DNA from: an uncultured Bacteroidales bacterium
Lineage (GTDB): Bacteria > Bacteroidota > Bacteroidia > Bacteroidales > Muribaculaceae
Reading direction: 5' to 3'
Assembly (NCBI GenBank): GCA_949123685.1
Contig: CASBHZ010000032.1
Coordinates: forward strand, 1 to 31,422
DNA length: 31,422 nucleotides
Numbering within the stretch: the first letter of the stretch is position 1; each line of letters begins with the position of its first letter. The notes beneath the pieces were generated by a model. The model had not been told where the DNA came from and searched no databases. It was given only the letters and a program-made list of their open reading frames with translations. The translations under genes were made by a program, and so were the position numbers. Shown piece after piece: positions 6,918 to 13,971 of this stretch.

Positions 6918-8012
6918 TTAGTCTGTTATTTCATCTTTTGTCAGGTCAACAGTCTTGTCTGCACCCCTCTCCGGCCTGACCTTTCGCAATGGATTTGCCG
7001 ATGCCATCTGATGATTCATGCGGTTGCGGTAAAGGTCGATTGCTTTATATATTGCCTGACGCATCGAAGTGGGATCAGCCTTGTCCTTCCATGCGAGATC
7101 ATATGCAGTGCCATGATCGGGAGAGGTGCGCACATAAGGAAGTCCTCCCGTGAAATTAACACCGGTCTCTCCAGCCAATGCCTTGAAGGGGGCAAGTCCC
7201 TGGTCATGATACATTGCCAATATACCGTCAAAATTGCGATAAGAATCAGAAGCAAAGAATCCATCGGAAGAATATGGTCCAAAAACAAGTATTCCTTCTT
7301 TCTTCGCATCTTCAAGAGCCGGGATGATCTCTTCTTTCTCTTCATTACCGAGCAATCCCTCGTCTCCACAATGAGGGTTGAGAGAAAGAACTGCGATTTT
7401 CGGACGTTCGCAGGTAAAATCACTACGCAACACCTTCTCGAAACTGTGAATCTGGTCAAGCACACGTTGCCGTGTAATTGTACGCGGCACTTCAGAGAGA
7501 GGGAGGTGTGTCGTGACAAGTGCCACCTTAAGGTAATCATTGAAGAGAACCATCAACGCATGAGAACCGTTACCGAGCCTTTGTTGAAGATATTCAGTAT
7601 GTCCCGGGAACTGGAACTTGTCGCTTTGAACCGCCTTTTTTGAGATCGGAGCAGTGACAAGCACCTGTATTTCTCCATCCTCAAGAGCTGCCGTTGCCAA
7701 TTCAAGCGCCTTAACAGCCGCCTCACCGGATTTTTCTGTCGGCACACCCGGTTCCACATCATTGTGCGTGACACCGATTTCGACAATATTCAACTTACCG
7801 TCGCGTATATCGCCTTTATTTTTCACTATATGCACAGGCAGAAGTTCAAGGTTGAACTCCCGTCGCGCCTTTTCCACAATCTGCGGACTTCCGAAGAATA
7901 CAGGTGTGAACAATTCCGGAATCTTCTCATCTGAAATCGCTTTAAGGGTCACTTCATATCCGATTCCGTTTATATCGCCGTGGGTGATACCCACTCTAAT
8001 TGGTTTTGCCAT
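6918..8012 (-). CDS. pdxA: 4-hydroxythreonine-4-phosphate dehydrogenase PdxA
   Basis: PdxA (364 aa) oxidises 4-phosphohydroxy-L-threonine with NAD; the product condenses with deoxyxylulose phosphate to form pyridoxine phosphate. Visible motifs are GITHGDINGIGYEV at the N-terminus and three metal-binding histidine blocks: PGHTEYL, NPHCGDEG and YHDQGLAPFK. A C-terminal extension after the enzymatic fold (about residues 335-364) is basic then acidic. It is the first gene of a tight run with the inositol-lipid genes, a promoter-proximal position. PLP is the cofactor of serine palmitoyltransferase, so a metabolic link to sphingolipids is possible but speculative. Confidence 0.95.
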   Translation of the reverse strand: MAKPIRVGITHGDINGIGYEVTLKAISDEKIPELFTPVFFGSPQIVEKARREFNLELLPVHIVKNKGDIRDGKLNIVEIGVTHNDVEPGVPTEKSGEAAVKALELATAALEDGEIQVLVTAPISKKAVQSDKFQFPGHTEYLQQRLGNGSHALMVLFNDYLKVALVTTHLPLSEVPRTITRQRVLDQIHSFEKVLRSDFTCERPKIAVLSLNPHCGDEGLLGNEEKEEIIPALEDAKKEGILVFGPYSSDGFFASDSYRNFDGILAMYHDQGLAPFKALAGETGVNFTGGLPYVRTSPDHGTAYDLAWKDKADPTSMRQAIYKAIDLYRNRMNHQMASANPLRKVRPERGADKTVDLTKDEITD

Positions 8013-8031
8013 AATTTAATGAATTAACCTT

Positions 8032-8039
8032 CAAAGTTA
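8032..8039 (-). promoter_or_regulatory. -7 box for the pdxA-inositol operon
   Basis: The minus strand reads TAACTTTG, an exact TAnnTTTG match, 20 nt upstream of the pdxA ATG. No TTG is seen at the expected distance, so the transcript would have a very short leader and a weak -33. Confidence 0.45.
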
Positions 8040-8063
8040 CAAAAAAAATCCGAGATATGATTT

Positions 8064-8098
8064 GTTAGGTGTTAGGCGTTAGGTTTTAGGCGTTAGAG
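8064..8098. repeat. GTTAGGC/T heptamer array upstream of pdxA
   Basis: Five units in exact 7-nt register (8064, 8071, 8078, 8085, 8092): GTTAGGT, GTTAGGC, GTTAGGT, TTTAGGC, GTTAGAG. The sequence resembles the array in the trmD leader. No inverted arm is seen. It lies upstream of the pdxA -7 box and downstream of rlmN. Confidence 0.7.
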
Positions 8099-8139
8099 AT
8101 AAGCTCCGATACTCTATTACTCATATTTCACATTTTACA

Positions 8140-8195
8140 CCTGACAGCTCATACCTGCCTGACAGTTCATACCTATATGCTGTCCTATATGCTGT
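8140..8195. repeat. 18-bp and 12-bp tandem duplications downstream of rlmN
   Basis: Two adjacent 18-bp copies (8140-8157 and 8158-8175, each starting CCTGACAG, 16 of 18 identical) are followed by two CTATATGCTGT copies 12 nt apart (8173 and 8185). They lie just past the rlmN stop. I see no hairpin terminator here. Confidence 0.7.
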
Positions 8196-8217
8196 TTAAA
8201 ACATTATACCCCAAACT

Positions 8218-9252
8218 CTACTTAGCCAACATGCCACATGCCGCGGATATGTCTTCGCCGCGCGAAGCACGAATAGTGGCGGTGATCCCTTTGGAATTGA
8301 GGAAACTACGGAACATCAACATCCGGTCCTCACTGCAAGGCGAGAGATCAACACCCGGTATGGCATGGAAACGGATCAAATTTACACGGCAATCTACCTG
8401 ACCGATAAGCTTCACCAGCATCTCCGCATGAGCAATATCGTCGTTAACATTTCTCCACATAATATATTCGAGCGAAAGTCTGCGCTGATGACTGAAATCA
8501 TATCCTGAAAGGAGTCTCATCACCGATGATATCGGGAATGCCTTCTGCGCCGGCATCATTGATTCTCGCTGCGAGATATCCGCCGTATGCACACTTATAG
8601 CCACATGAACCTGAGTCTCCTCTAAAAGCTCTTTAAGTTGAGGCAGCTTACCTACGGTAGAGACGGTGATACGCTTGGGACTCCATGCCAATCCCCATGA
8701 TGCTGTCAATATATCTATTACCTTTTTAACCTCTTTGAAATTATCAAGAGGCTCTCCCATACCCATGAACACTATATTAGTGAGAGGAGTCATAGGCTCC
8801 CTGCCTTTCTCCGGAGCAGGCGGAATGCTAAGTATCTGATTTATGATCTGCGATGCCGTAAGGTTAGCTTTAAAGCCCATACGACCGGTAGCACAGAAGT
8901 AACAATTCATCTTGCAACCTACCTGACTTGACACGCAAAGCGTGGCACGATCTTTATCCGGTATATACACAGACTCTATAGAGTTGCCATTGCCAACCTT
9001 GAAAAGATATTTCACCGTACCGTCAGACGATTTCTGAGCTGCCGAAGGCTCCTCTCTACCTATTTCATAATTCTCTGAGAGCCATTGCTTATTGCGTTTT
9101 GAAATATTCGCCATATCGTCAAAGCTCGTCACTCGCTTATCGTAGAGCCATTCCGCGAGCTGTTTACCCACAAATTTAGGCATCTTTCCGCGAAGCGCCA
9201 CACCCTGAAGCTCTTCCAGGGTCATTCCTATCAATTTTATTTTATTGTCCAT
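8218..9252 (-). CDS. rlmN: Dual-specificity 23S rRNA/tRNA adenine-C2 methyltransferase RlmN
   Basis: RlmN (344 aa) is a radical-SAM enzyme methylating C2 of A2503 in 23S rRNA and A37 in tRNAs. The C-x3-C-x2-C cluster motif is visible as CKMNCYFC near residue 116, followed by ATGRMGF, GMGEPLDN, and the C-terminal CGML, which holds the catalytic Cys that is methylated during turnover; a second conserved Cys is expected from the family. The start ATG at 9252 is preceded within a few bases by the recurrent AAACAGCTTCTTAA element. The N-terminal helical domain is intact. Confidence 0.96.
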   Translation of the reverse strand: MDNKIKLIGMTLEELQGVALRGKMPKFVGKQLAEWLYDKRVTSFDDMANISKRNKQWLSENYEIGREEPSAAQKSSDGTVKYLFKVGNGNSIESVYIPDKDRATLCVSSQVGCKMNCYFCATGRMGFKANLTASQIINQILSIPPAPEKGREPMTPLTNIVFMGMGEPLDNFKEVKKVIDILTASWGLAWSPKRITVSTVGKLPQLKELLEETQVHVAISVHTADISQRESMMPAQKAFPISSVMRLLSGYDFSHQRRLSLEYIMWRNVNDDIAHAEMLVKLIGQVDCRVNLIRFHAIPGVDLSPCSEDRMLMFRSFLNSKGITATIRASRGEDISAACGMLAK

Positions 9253-9254
9253 TA

Positions 9255-9276
9255 TTAAGAAGCTGTTTAAAAATAC
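9255..9276 (-). promoter_or_regulatory. Recurrent AAACAGCTTCTTAA leader element, copy at rlmN
   Basis: The minus strand reads GTATTTTTAAACAGCTTC then TTAA, ending 2 nt before the rlmN start codon. The same core recurs at 17614-17638, 22587-22606 and 29379-29398, always on the minus strand and upstream of a gene. Function unknown; an untranslated-leader or promoter element is possible. Confidence 0.45.
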
Positions 9277-9305
9277 TCGTCATAAGTAAAGACAAGTGTC
9301 GTAAA

Positions 9306-9345
9306 AAAAGAAAAGCCTCCAAATATTCAGGGAGGCTTTTCTTTT
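9306..9345 (-). terminator. Terminator after the PpiD-like gene
   Basis: A 15-bp stem (9306-9320 with 9331-9345; core AAAAGCCTCC / GGAGGCTTTT) encloses a 10-nt loop 20 nt after the stop codon. T-rich flanks on both strands make it potentially bidirectional. Confidence 0.85.
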
Positions 9346-9365
9346 GATTTGTATAAAGCCGCAAA

Positions 9366-11501
9366 TTAATCGCCGGCTTCAAATTTATAGATATTATTCT
9401 TAACTTTCTTATCTCCCTTTATCATTTCGAGAAGATTCGGGTTGACAAGCTGATAATACTGCTGTTCATACATCTGGTCATTGAAGGGGAATTTTTCTGT
9501 GCCCTTGCCTGTAACCTGATATACATAGACTCCGTCCTCACCTTTGGTTATTACAACCTTCTTGTCTGCCTTGGAGCCGTTGATACGACCCATGACTGCA
9601 GGGTCAGCGACACCGGCATTGTGACCGAAACGGAAAGTGGCAACATTCATAGGTTCAACACCCATAGCCTGAGCTGCGCTCTGAAGGCTCTGTGTTTTCT
9701 TGCTGAACTTACCAACAAGCTTGTCTCCGGCTTTTGAAGCGCGGATCTCACGAGTAAGCATCGCGTTGACATCAGGATTGGAAACCGGAACGAAATCGTC
9801 ATAGCTTCTTTCCACCGCCACTGCATAAAGTGCAGGAGTTATAGCATTCTTGGATTCGTAAATATGGCTCACTTCACCTTCGTCTCCGTCAATCATAACC
9901 CAACGCACTACCTGGCGGCTATCGGGATAATACGAGTTCATACCCATGATGCGGGGAACAGCAGGTGTCGACTGAGTGAAACTGAAGTTCTGAATAGTAT
10001 AACCGGCTTTTTCAGCATTCTTAACGAAATCTGCAGCAGTCTTGTTTTCGAGAAGGAATTTCTCAAGTTTGGCGCGCTCGTCGTTTACAGTCTTGACACT
10101 GGGACCGAGAACAAATTCAGCCTCATCGTATTCATAAACGGTAACAGGAGCGTTCTGCTTAACCAGCTTACCGATCAGCATCCCTTGAGGACCGCCCTGA
10201 AGTGTGACATAGCGACCGCCCGCATTGCGAAGGCTGTCAAGCATCTCGTCAGCAATTGCGTTTGTAGGTCCTTGTGCCGTATAAAGAGGAATCCATTGAT
10301 TCAATTGAGGAGCTACGCTATCCATAGAGAAACGTGCTGTGATTGAATCTGCAGAAAGACCATTGTTAAGTTCTGCGAGAACTTTATTACCAAGCGCCTC
10401 AGTAGCTGTGCTCACGAGGTTAACCTGAATTGAGTCGATAGCCTCTGTGCGTTTGCCTACACGAACAACTGTAAAACCTTGAACTGTCTCCGATATCAAC
10501 TTAACGCTATCCTTAGGCGCGCTAACCACAAAATCCTTAACTGCTCCAGAGGGAAGGTCGGAACCGCGGAATGCATGATGAGTCATGCTCACACCCTCTT
10601 TCTTCGTTGCCTTGCTGAGCTGCCCTGCACTGTCACGAAGTTCCTTTACTGTGTTTTGTGCGAGCTGGCGTGCAGCCGCGCGATCGGCGGAAGATGCTGA
10701 AATGCTTACGCTGATAAAGCTTACATCCTTAGTTGCTTCATCAACTTTAAAAAGTCCTTTTTTCTCAGCATATGCATTTTTAAGCTCATCAGAGCTTACC
10801 GGATATTCCTTGGGATCAAGTGAACCATACGGGAGATATGCCACATCAACGGCAGTTGTGGTGACATAGTCGTTATAGAGAGCTTTCTTGTCAAGATCGT
10901 TTGCTTTCACAGTGCCGGCGAGTACACGCTGATACACGCTTCCTTTGATTGTCTCTTGCATCTCTTTTTCAGCTGCAAGCCATATGCGCTGGAACGGCTC
11001 CATCTGAGCATCTGTCAAACCATTGCGTTTGGGGTTGAATATCACTTCATAAGCCTGCTGGGGAGTCTGCACGCTCAAGCCGGCTGCATTGAGCTGACGC
11101 ACGATATCCATCACACGCTGGTTCTGAGGATTCTCGATCATGTAGTAGCGAAGAAGATTGCCAGTGGTACGGATACCTGCCTTATTCGCAGCGGATATTA
11201 CGATATCCTCCTGCATGAGCTGGTCAAGCGCCATCTGGGCAAGCACCTGTGTGTCAAAATTTGCAAACTGCGCCGGATTCTGACGGCGTGCTTCTTCAAG
11301 CTGATTGTTGAGTTCTTCGCGTTTACGCTGATAGTCAGTAAAGTCGATTTTGGTGCTTCCGACTTTTGCGATTGTGGTGCGCTCGCCGAAAATGTTCTGG
11401 CTGTTGGTCAAGGCATCGCCCACAATAAAGGCGAGAAGAGCCACACCGATCACCACGATGAGAAACACCGATTTGCTTCTGATTTTCTCTAATGTTGCCA
11501 T
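9366..11501 (-). CDS. PpiD/SurA-type periplasmic peptidyl-prolyl isomerase chaperone
   Basis: This 711-aa protein has one N-terminal transmembrane helix (about 11-31, SVFLIVVIGVALLAFIVGDA) and a SurA_N-like helical region (about 40-200). A parvulin-like segment around 255-355 includes the FVVSAPKDSVKLISETVQGF block, and a long C-terminal region of chaperone-like repeats follows. The layout is that of PpiD: anchored in the inner membrane and assisting folding of exported outer-membrane proteins, fitting an organism making many SusC/SusD proteins. The start ATG is the only one giving the membrane anchor. Its promoter overlaps an inverted repeat. Isomerase activity is uncertain because the parvulin catalytic residues cannot be judged by eye. 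Confidence 0.9.
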   Translation of the reverse strand: MATLEKIRSKSVFLIVVIGVALLAFIVGDALTNSQNIFGERTTIAKVGSTKIDFTDYQRKREELNNQLEEARRQNPAQFANFDTQVLAQMALDQLMQEDIVISAANKAGIRTTGNLLRYYMIENPQNQRVMDIVRQLNAAGLSVQTPQQAYEVIFNPKRNGLTDAQMEPFQRIWLAAEKEMQETIKGSVYQRVLAGTVKANDLDKKALYNDYVTTTAVDVAYLPYGSLDPKEYPVSSDELKNAYAEKKGLFKVDEATKDVSFISVSISASSADRAAARQLAQNTVKELRDSAGQLSKATKKEGVSMTHHAFRGSDLPSGAVKDFVVSAPKDSVKLISETVQGFTVVRVGKRTEAIDSIQVNLVSTATEALGNKVLAELNNGLSADSITARFSMDSVAPQLNQWIPLYTAQGPTNAIADEMLDSLRNAGGRYVTLQGGPQGMLIGKLVKQNAPVTVYEYDEAEFVLGPSVKTVNDERAKLEKFLLENKTAADFVKNAEKAGYTIQNFSFTQSTPAVPRIMGMNSYYPDSRQVVRWVMIDGDEGEVSHIYESKNAITPALYAVAVERSYDDFVPVSNPDVNAMLTREIRASKAGDKLVGKFSKKTQSLQSAAQAMGVEPMNVATFRFGHNAGVADPAVMGRINGSKADKKVVITKGEDGVYVYQVTGKGTEKFPFNDQMYEQQYYQLVNPNLLEMIKGDKKVKNNIYKFEAGD

Positions 11502-11548
11502 TCTATATAGCTGTTTTAATTAATTCCTTCGTTCGTTAAGGTTAGCTT

Positions 11549-11576
11549 GTGCAACCTTTCTTGCACCTGAAACAGG
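11549..11576 (-). promoter_or_regulatory. Two small hairpins in the PpiD-like leader
   Basis: GTGCAA/TTGCAC (11549-11554 with 11561-11566) and CCTG/CAGG (11566-11569 with 11573-11576) can pair in the leader about 50 nt upstream of the ATG. They could affect translation, but both are short. Confidence 0.3.
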
Positions 11577-11609
11577 CAAAAATCGCACAATTTTTGGCTA
11601 ATAAACGTG

Positions 11610-11640
11610 CAAAGATAATATTTTTGACAATAATCGGCAA
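11610..11640 (-). promoter_or_regulatory. Promoter for the PpiD-like gene
   Basis: The minus strand has TATCTTTG (11610-11617) with TTG (11638-11640) 20 nt upstream. The inferred transcript starts near 11603, a leader of about 100 nt. The spacer overlaps one arm of an inverted repeat (11620-11631). Confidence 0.65.
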
Positions 11641-11666
11641 ATTTCAACCTCATAATTGTCAAAAAT
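11620..11666. repeat. 12-bp inverted repeat overlapping a promoter
   Basis: ATTTTTGACAAT (11620-11631) is the exact inverse of ATTGTCAAAAAT (11655-11666), separated by 23 nt. The left arm lies in the promoter spacer of the PpiD-like gene and the right arm next to the metK terminator. It may be an operator or a second hairpin of the metK transcript end. Confidence 0.55.
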
Positions 11667-11669
11667 TAA

Positions 11670-11697
11670 GGAATCGACCCTTTTCAGAGCCGATTCC
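11670..11697 (-). terminator. Terminator after metK
   Basis: A 7-bp stem (GGAATCG / CGATTCC) with a 14-nt loop starts 17 nt after the metK stop, followed on the minus strand by TTAATTTTTG. Confidence 0.7.
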
Positions 11698-11713
11698 CTA
11701 TATTTCAACGCTT

Positions 11714-13051
11714 TTATTTCAAGCCGAAAGCCTCTTTGATTTTATCCACCGCATCGAGTTTTTCCCAAGTGAAGAGTTCGACCTCTTTCACTATCTTCTC
11801 GTTCTCATAACGAGATTTAAATTCCTTACGGACCGTGCGCGGTTCGCGACCCATGTGTCCGTAAGATGCTGTTTCCCGATATATGGGGTTACGAAGCTTA
11901 AGACGCTCTTCAATTGCCTTGGGGCGCATATCAAAAAGCTCTGCCACTTTGGCTGCGATCTCGGCATCGCTCATTGCCACTTTCGAAGTGCCATAGGTAT
12001 TGACAAAAATACTTACAGGCTGTGGCTTGCCGATAGCGTAAGCCACCTGCACAAGCACTTCCCTTGCGACTCCCGCCGCAACCAGATTTTTGGCTATGTG
12101 ACGGCAGGCATACGCGGCAGAACGGTCCACTTTCGATGGATCCTTGCCGGAGAACGCGCCTCCGCCATGTGCACCGCGTCCGCCATAAGTGTCTACAATA
12201 ATCTTACGTCCCGTAAGACCGGTGTCGGCATGCGGACCTCCAAGAAAGAACTTACCGGTAGGATTGACATGCAGGATCAATGCGTCGTCAAAAAGAGCTT
12301 GGATATCCACAGGGAGCTTTGCCTTCACACGGGGAAGCAACACCTCCTTGACATCTTTATAAATCTGCTCCAGCATCTTTTCATCTGCCATAGCCCGAGC
12401 ATCGCGGGTATCTTCCAACGGCTCAATGAAATCATCATGTTGCGTGGACACAACGATTGTATGAATCCTCACGGGACGATGGTTCTCGTCATATTCCACA
12501 GTCACCTGACTTTTTGCATCAGGACGAAGGTAGGTTGTGAGCTTCCCTTTACGGTAATAGTTCATCGCAGTCCCCTCACGCCTGATATCAGCGAGTTCAC
12601 GAAGGATCAAGTGAGACAAGTCGAGAGTAAGCGGCATATATTCTGCCGTTTCATCAACAGCATAGCCGAACATCATACCCTGGTCTCCTGCTCCTTGCAG
12701 ATCTTCGAGCGAGACATTCTCTTCACGACGGCTGACGCCGCGATCAATATCTTCACTCTGCTCATGTATCGTGCTCAGTATTCCGCAAGCGTCGCCATCA
12801 AAACGATAAGCACCTCGGTTATAACCTATCTCATTGATCAAACTGCGAATAGAGTTCTGTATGTCTACGTAAGCCTGAGAGCTAACTTCTCCGGCAACAA
12901 CCACCTGTCCGGTAGTGCAAAGCGTTTCGATTGCGACATGACTTTCCGGATCACGCGCAAGAAATTCATCAAGCAATGTATCGCTTATCTGGTCAGCCAC
13001 CTTATCGGGATGACCTTCGGAAACGGATTCCGATGTAAATAAATAATTCAT
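11714..13051 (-). CDS. metK: S-adenosylmethionine synthase MetK
   Basis: MetK (445 aa) makes SAM from methionine and ATP, and supplies the methyltransferases nearby (TrmD, RlmN). Visible motifs are [14 protein letters not shown] at the N-terminus, the [12 protein letters not shown] hexapeptide region, [22 protein letters not shown] phosphate-binding and catalytic block (written across two motifs), and KNLVAAG. It is longer than the E. coli enzyme (384 aa), with an insert and a C-terminal tail, which is usual for Bacteroidetes. The ATG at 13051 begins the family N-terminus. Its leader is long and structured: SAM-II-like aptamer candidate, intrinsic terminator, then a heptamer hairpin, indicating regulation by transcription attenuation. 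Confidence 0.97.
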   Translation of the reverse strand: MNYLFTSESVSEGHPDKVADQISDTLLDEFLARDPESHVAIETLCTTGQVVVAGEVSSQAYVDIQNSIRSLINEIGYNRGAYRFDGDACGILSTIHEQSEDIDRGVSRREENVSLEDLQGAGDQGMMFGYAVDETAEYMPLTLDLSHLILRELADIRREGTAMNYYRKGKLTTYLRPDAKSQVTVEYDENHRPVRIHTIVVSTQHDDFIEPLEDTRDARAMADEKMLEQIYKDVKEVLLPRVKAKLPVDIQALFDDALILHVNPTGKFFLGGPHADTGLTGRKIIVDTYGGRGAHGGGAFSGKDPSKVDRSAAYACRHIAKNLVAAGVAREVLVQVAYAIGKPQPVSIFVNTYGTSKVAMSDAEIAAKVAELFDMRPKAIEERLKLRNPIYRETASYGHMGREPRTVRKEFKSRYENEKIVKEVELFTWEKLDAVDKIKEAFGLK

Positions 13052-13061
13052 ATGTAATTTT

Positions 13062-13176
13062 AGTTTTCAGTTTTCAGTTTTCGGTTTTCAGTTGTCAGCC
13101 GGGTAGTTTTCAGTTTTCAGTTTTTGGTTGTCAGTTATCCTACACTGAAAACTGAAAACCGAAAACTGAAAACTAA
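13062..13176. repeat. GTTTTCA heptamer array with long inverted arms in metK leader
   Basis: Units of GTTTTCA and variants run from 13063 to about 13128 in near-perfect 7-nt phase, followed by the inverse units TGAAAAC up to 13175. Positions 13070-13092 are a perfect 23-bp inverse of 13151-13173, and 13104-13120 can pair with the first inverse units, so alternative foldings exist. The array lies between the leader terminator and the metK ATG, about 10 nt upstream of the start. Confidence 0.85.
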
Positions 13177-13178
13177 AC

Positions 13179-13210
13179 AAAAAAAGAGCAACCGCTGTCG
13201 CGATCACTCT
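13179..13210 (-). terminator. Intrinsic terminator in the metK leader (attenuator)
   Basis: On the minus strand an 11-bp stem with some G-T pairs (AGAGTGATCGC / GCGGTTGCTCT) closes a GACA loop, and is followed directly by seven T. It lies about 130 nt upstream of the metK ATG and 60 nt after the aptamer candidate. A terminator inside a leader is the hallmark of attenuation. Confidence 0.75.
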
Positions 13211-13243
13211 ATTTATAATGCAAATTATGTCGTCATTGTTGAA

Positions 13244-13265
13244 CATGACTCTCGAAAGAGCCATA
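13244..13265 (-). ncRNA. UUCG hairpin in metK leader
   Basis: The minus strand forms a 9-bp stem (TATGGCTCT / AGAGTCATG) closed by a TTCG tetraloop, between the aptamer candidate and the leader terminator. It may be a scaffold or part of an antiterminator. Confidence 0.55.
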
Positions 13266-13271
13266 CCTAAA

Positions 13272-13324
13272 GATGCGATTTTAGCATTTTTTTGAGTGGT
13301 TGCAAGCAGCCAAATTTCTCCACT
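13272..13324 (-). ncRNA. SAM-II/SAM-V-like riboswitch candidate of metK
   Basis: On the minus strand a 5-bp stem AGTGG/CCACT (13320-13324 with 13295-13299) encloses a loop containing CTGCTTGCAA; the following A-rich strand contains ATGCTAAAA (13279-13287), then GCATC, whose GCA can pair with the loop's TGC. The order stem, loop with TTGCA, stem, A-rich strand with GCTAAAA, and a second helix back into the loop, is the H-type pseudoknot order of SAM-II and SAM-V riboswitches. Position upstream of metK and of an intrinsic terminator supports SAM sensing. The match is by eye and the helix is short; it could be another SAM motif. Confidence 0.55.
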
Positions 13325-13388
13325 TCCGTCTCCTGACCTTCTTACTTCTAAATTATAATAAGAAAGAACAGTCCGCAGAATTGCAATG

Positions 13389-13419
13389 CAAATTTAATAT
13401 ATTTTCATGACAACAGCAA
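13389..13419 (-). promoter_or_regulatory. Promoter for metK
   Basis: The minus strand has TAAATTTG (13389-13396) with TTG (13417-13419) 20 nt upstream. The transcript would start near 13380 and so include the whole aptamer and attenuator. The rest of the gap to crcB (13420-13468) is AT-rich, and I see no clear plus-strand promoter or fluoride riboswitch. Confidence 0.6.
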
Positions 13420-13468
13420 CTTTTAAAGACAAATAAGCGTTAAAATTCTATAATTAAAATTTTATGAT

Positions 13469-13840
13469 ATGATCAAAATGATGCTACTTGCCGGTGCCGG
13501 CGGATTCGTGGGCACCTGCGGACGATTCCTGATAGGAAAATGGAGTTCCGCCATGTTTCATGGGGCATTCCCTATGGGAACATTTCTTGTAAACATTATT
13601 GGCTGCTTCGTTATCGGACTCCTCTTCGGACTATTGGAGAAAGCACATGTCATGACACCGGGAGAAAATGTCATGCTTATAACCGGTTTCTGCGGAGGAT
13701 TCACTACATTCTCCTCATTCGCCGACGATATGTGGGTTCTCGGCAGCAAAGGAGACTGGACCACGTTCATCCTCTACCTGGTGCTTTCTGTTGTAATCGG
13801 TATTCTTCTCGTATGGGCAGGACGCGCAATCATCAGATAA
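13469..13840 (+). CDS. crcB: Fluoride channel CrcB (Fluc)
   Basis: This 123-aa protein has the four-helix Fluc layout (about 2-22, 35-57, 65-88 and 98-120). Fluc proteins are dual-topology dimers that export fluoride through two pores. Visible motifs are GGFVGTCGRFLIG, GTFLVNIIGCF with the pore-lining Asn, and GFCGGFTTFSSF, the central Na+ site and Phe-box region. The ATG at 13469 fits the family N-terminus. It is the only confident plus-strand gene, divergent from metK and convergent with the 1205-aa gene. Only one crcB copy is present, as expected for a dual-topology protein. Confidence 0.95.
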   Translation: MIKMMLLAGAGGFVGTCGRFLIGKWSSAMFHGAFPMGTFLVNIIGCFVIGLLFGLLEKAHVMTPGENVMLITGFCGGFTTFSSFADDMWVLGSKGDWTTFILYLVLSVVIGILLVWAGRAIIR

Positions 13841-13858
13841 AATCATCAAAAACACAAT

Positions 13859-13904
13859 TATGGGCTGCCTGCCGCGCCATTTCCGACGCAACAGGCAGCC
13901 CATA
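13859..13904. terminator. Bidirectional terminator between crcB and the SGNH gene
   Basis: A perfect 13-bp stem (TATGGGCTGCCTG / CAGGCAGCCCATA) with a 20-nt loop lies between the converging genes. T-rich sequence on the minus side and its distance (about 20 and 70 nt from the two stops) suit use by both. Confidence 0.85.
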
Positions 13905-13971
13905 AAACTTTATCCTTATTAATACAAGAATCCAACTACATGTAAAAATCCATATGTAAGAGCCATAACTT

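Noticed and set aside
8140..8195. Origin or attachment site from the tandem repeats after rlmN
   Set aside because: Only two copies of each repeat, no dnaA-box or integrase context.
11549..13042. Long plus-strand frame (497 codons) antisense to metK
   Set aside because: It is the complement of a strongly conserved metK reading frame, shows no recognisable protein features, and begins in the region of the metK terminator and foldase promoter.
13062..13176. CRISPR-like array
   Set aside because: Units are 7 bp with no unique spacers and no cas genes are present in the window.
13401..13468. Possible fluoride riboswitch upstream of crcB
   Set aside because: I found none of the conserved crcB-motif pseudoknot sequences in this short AT-rich stretch.
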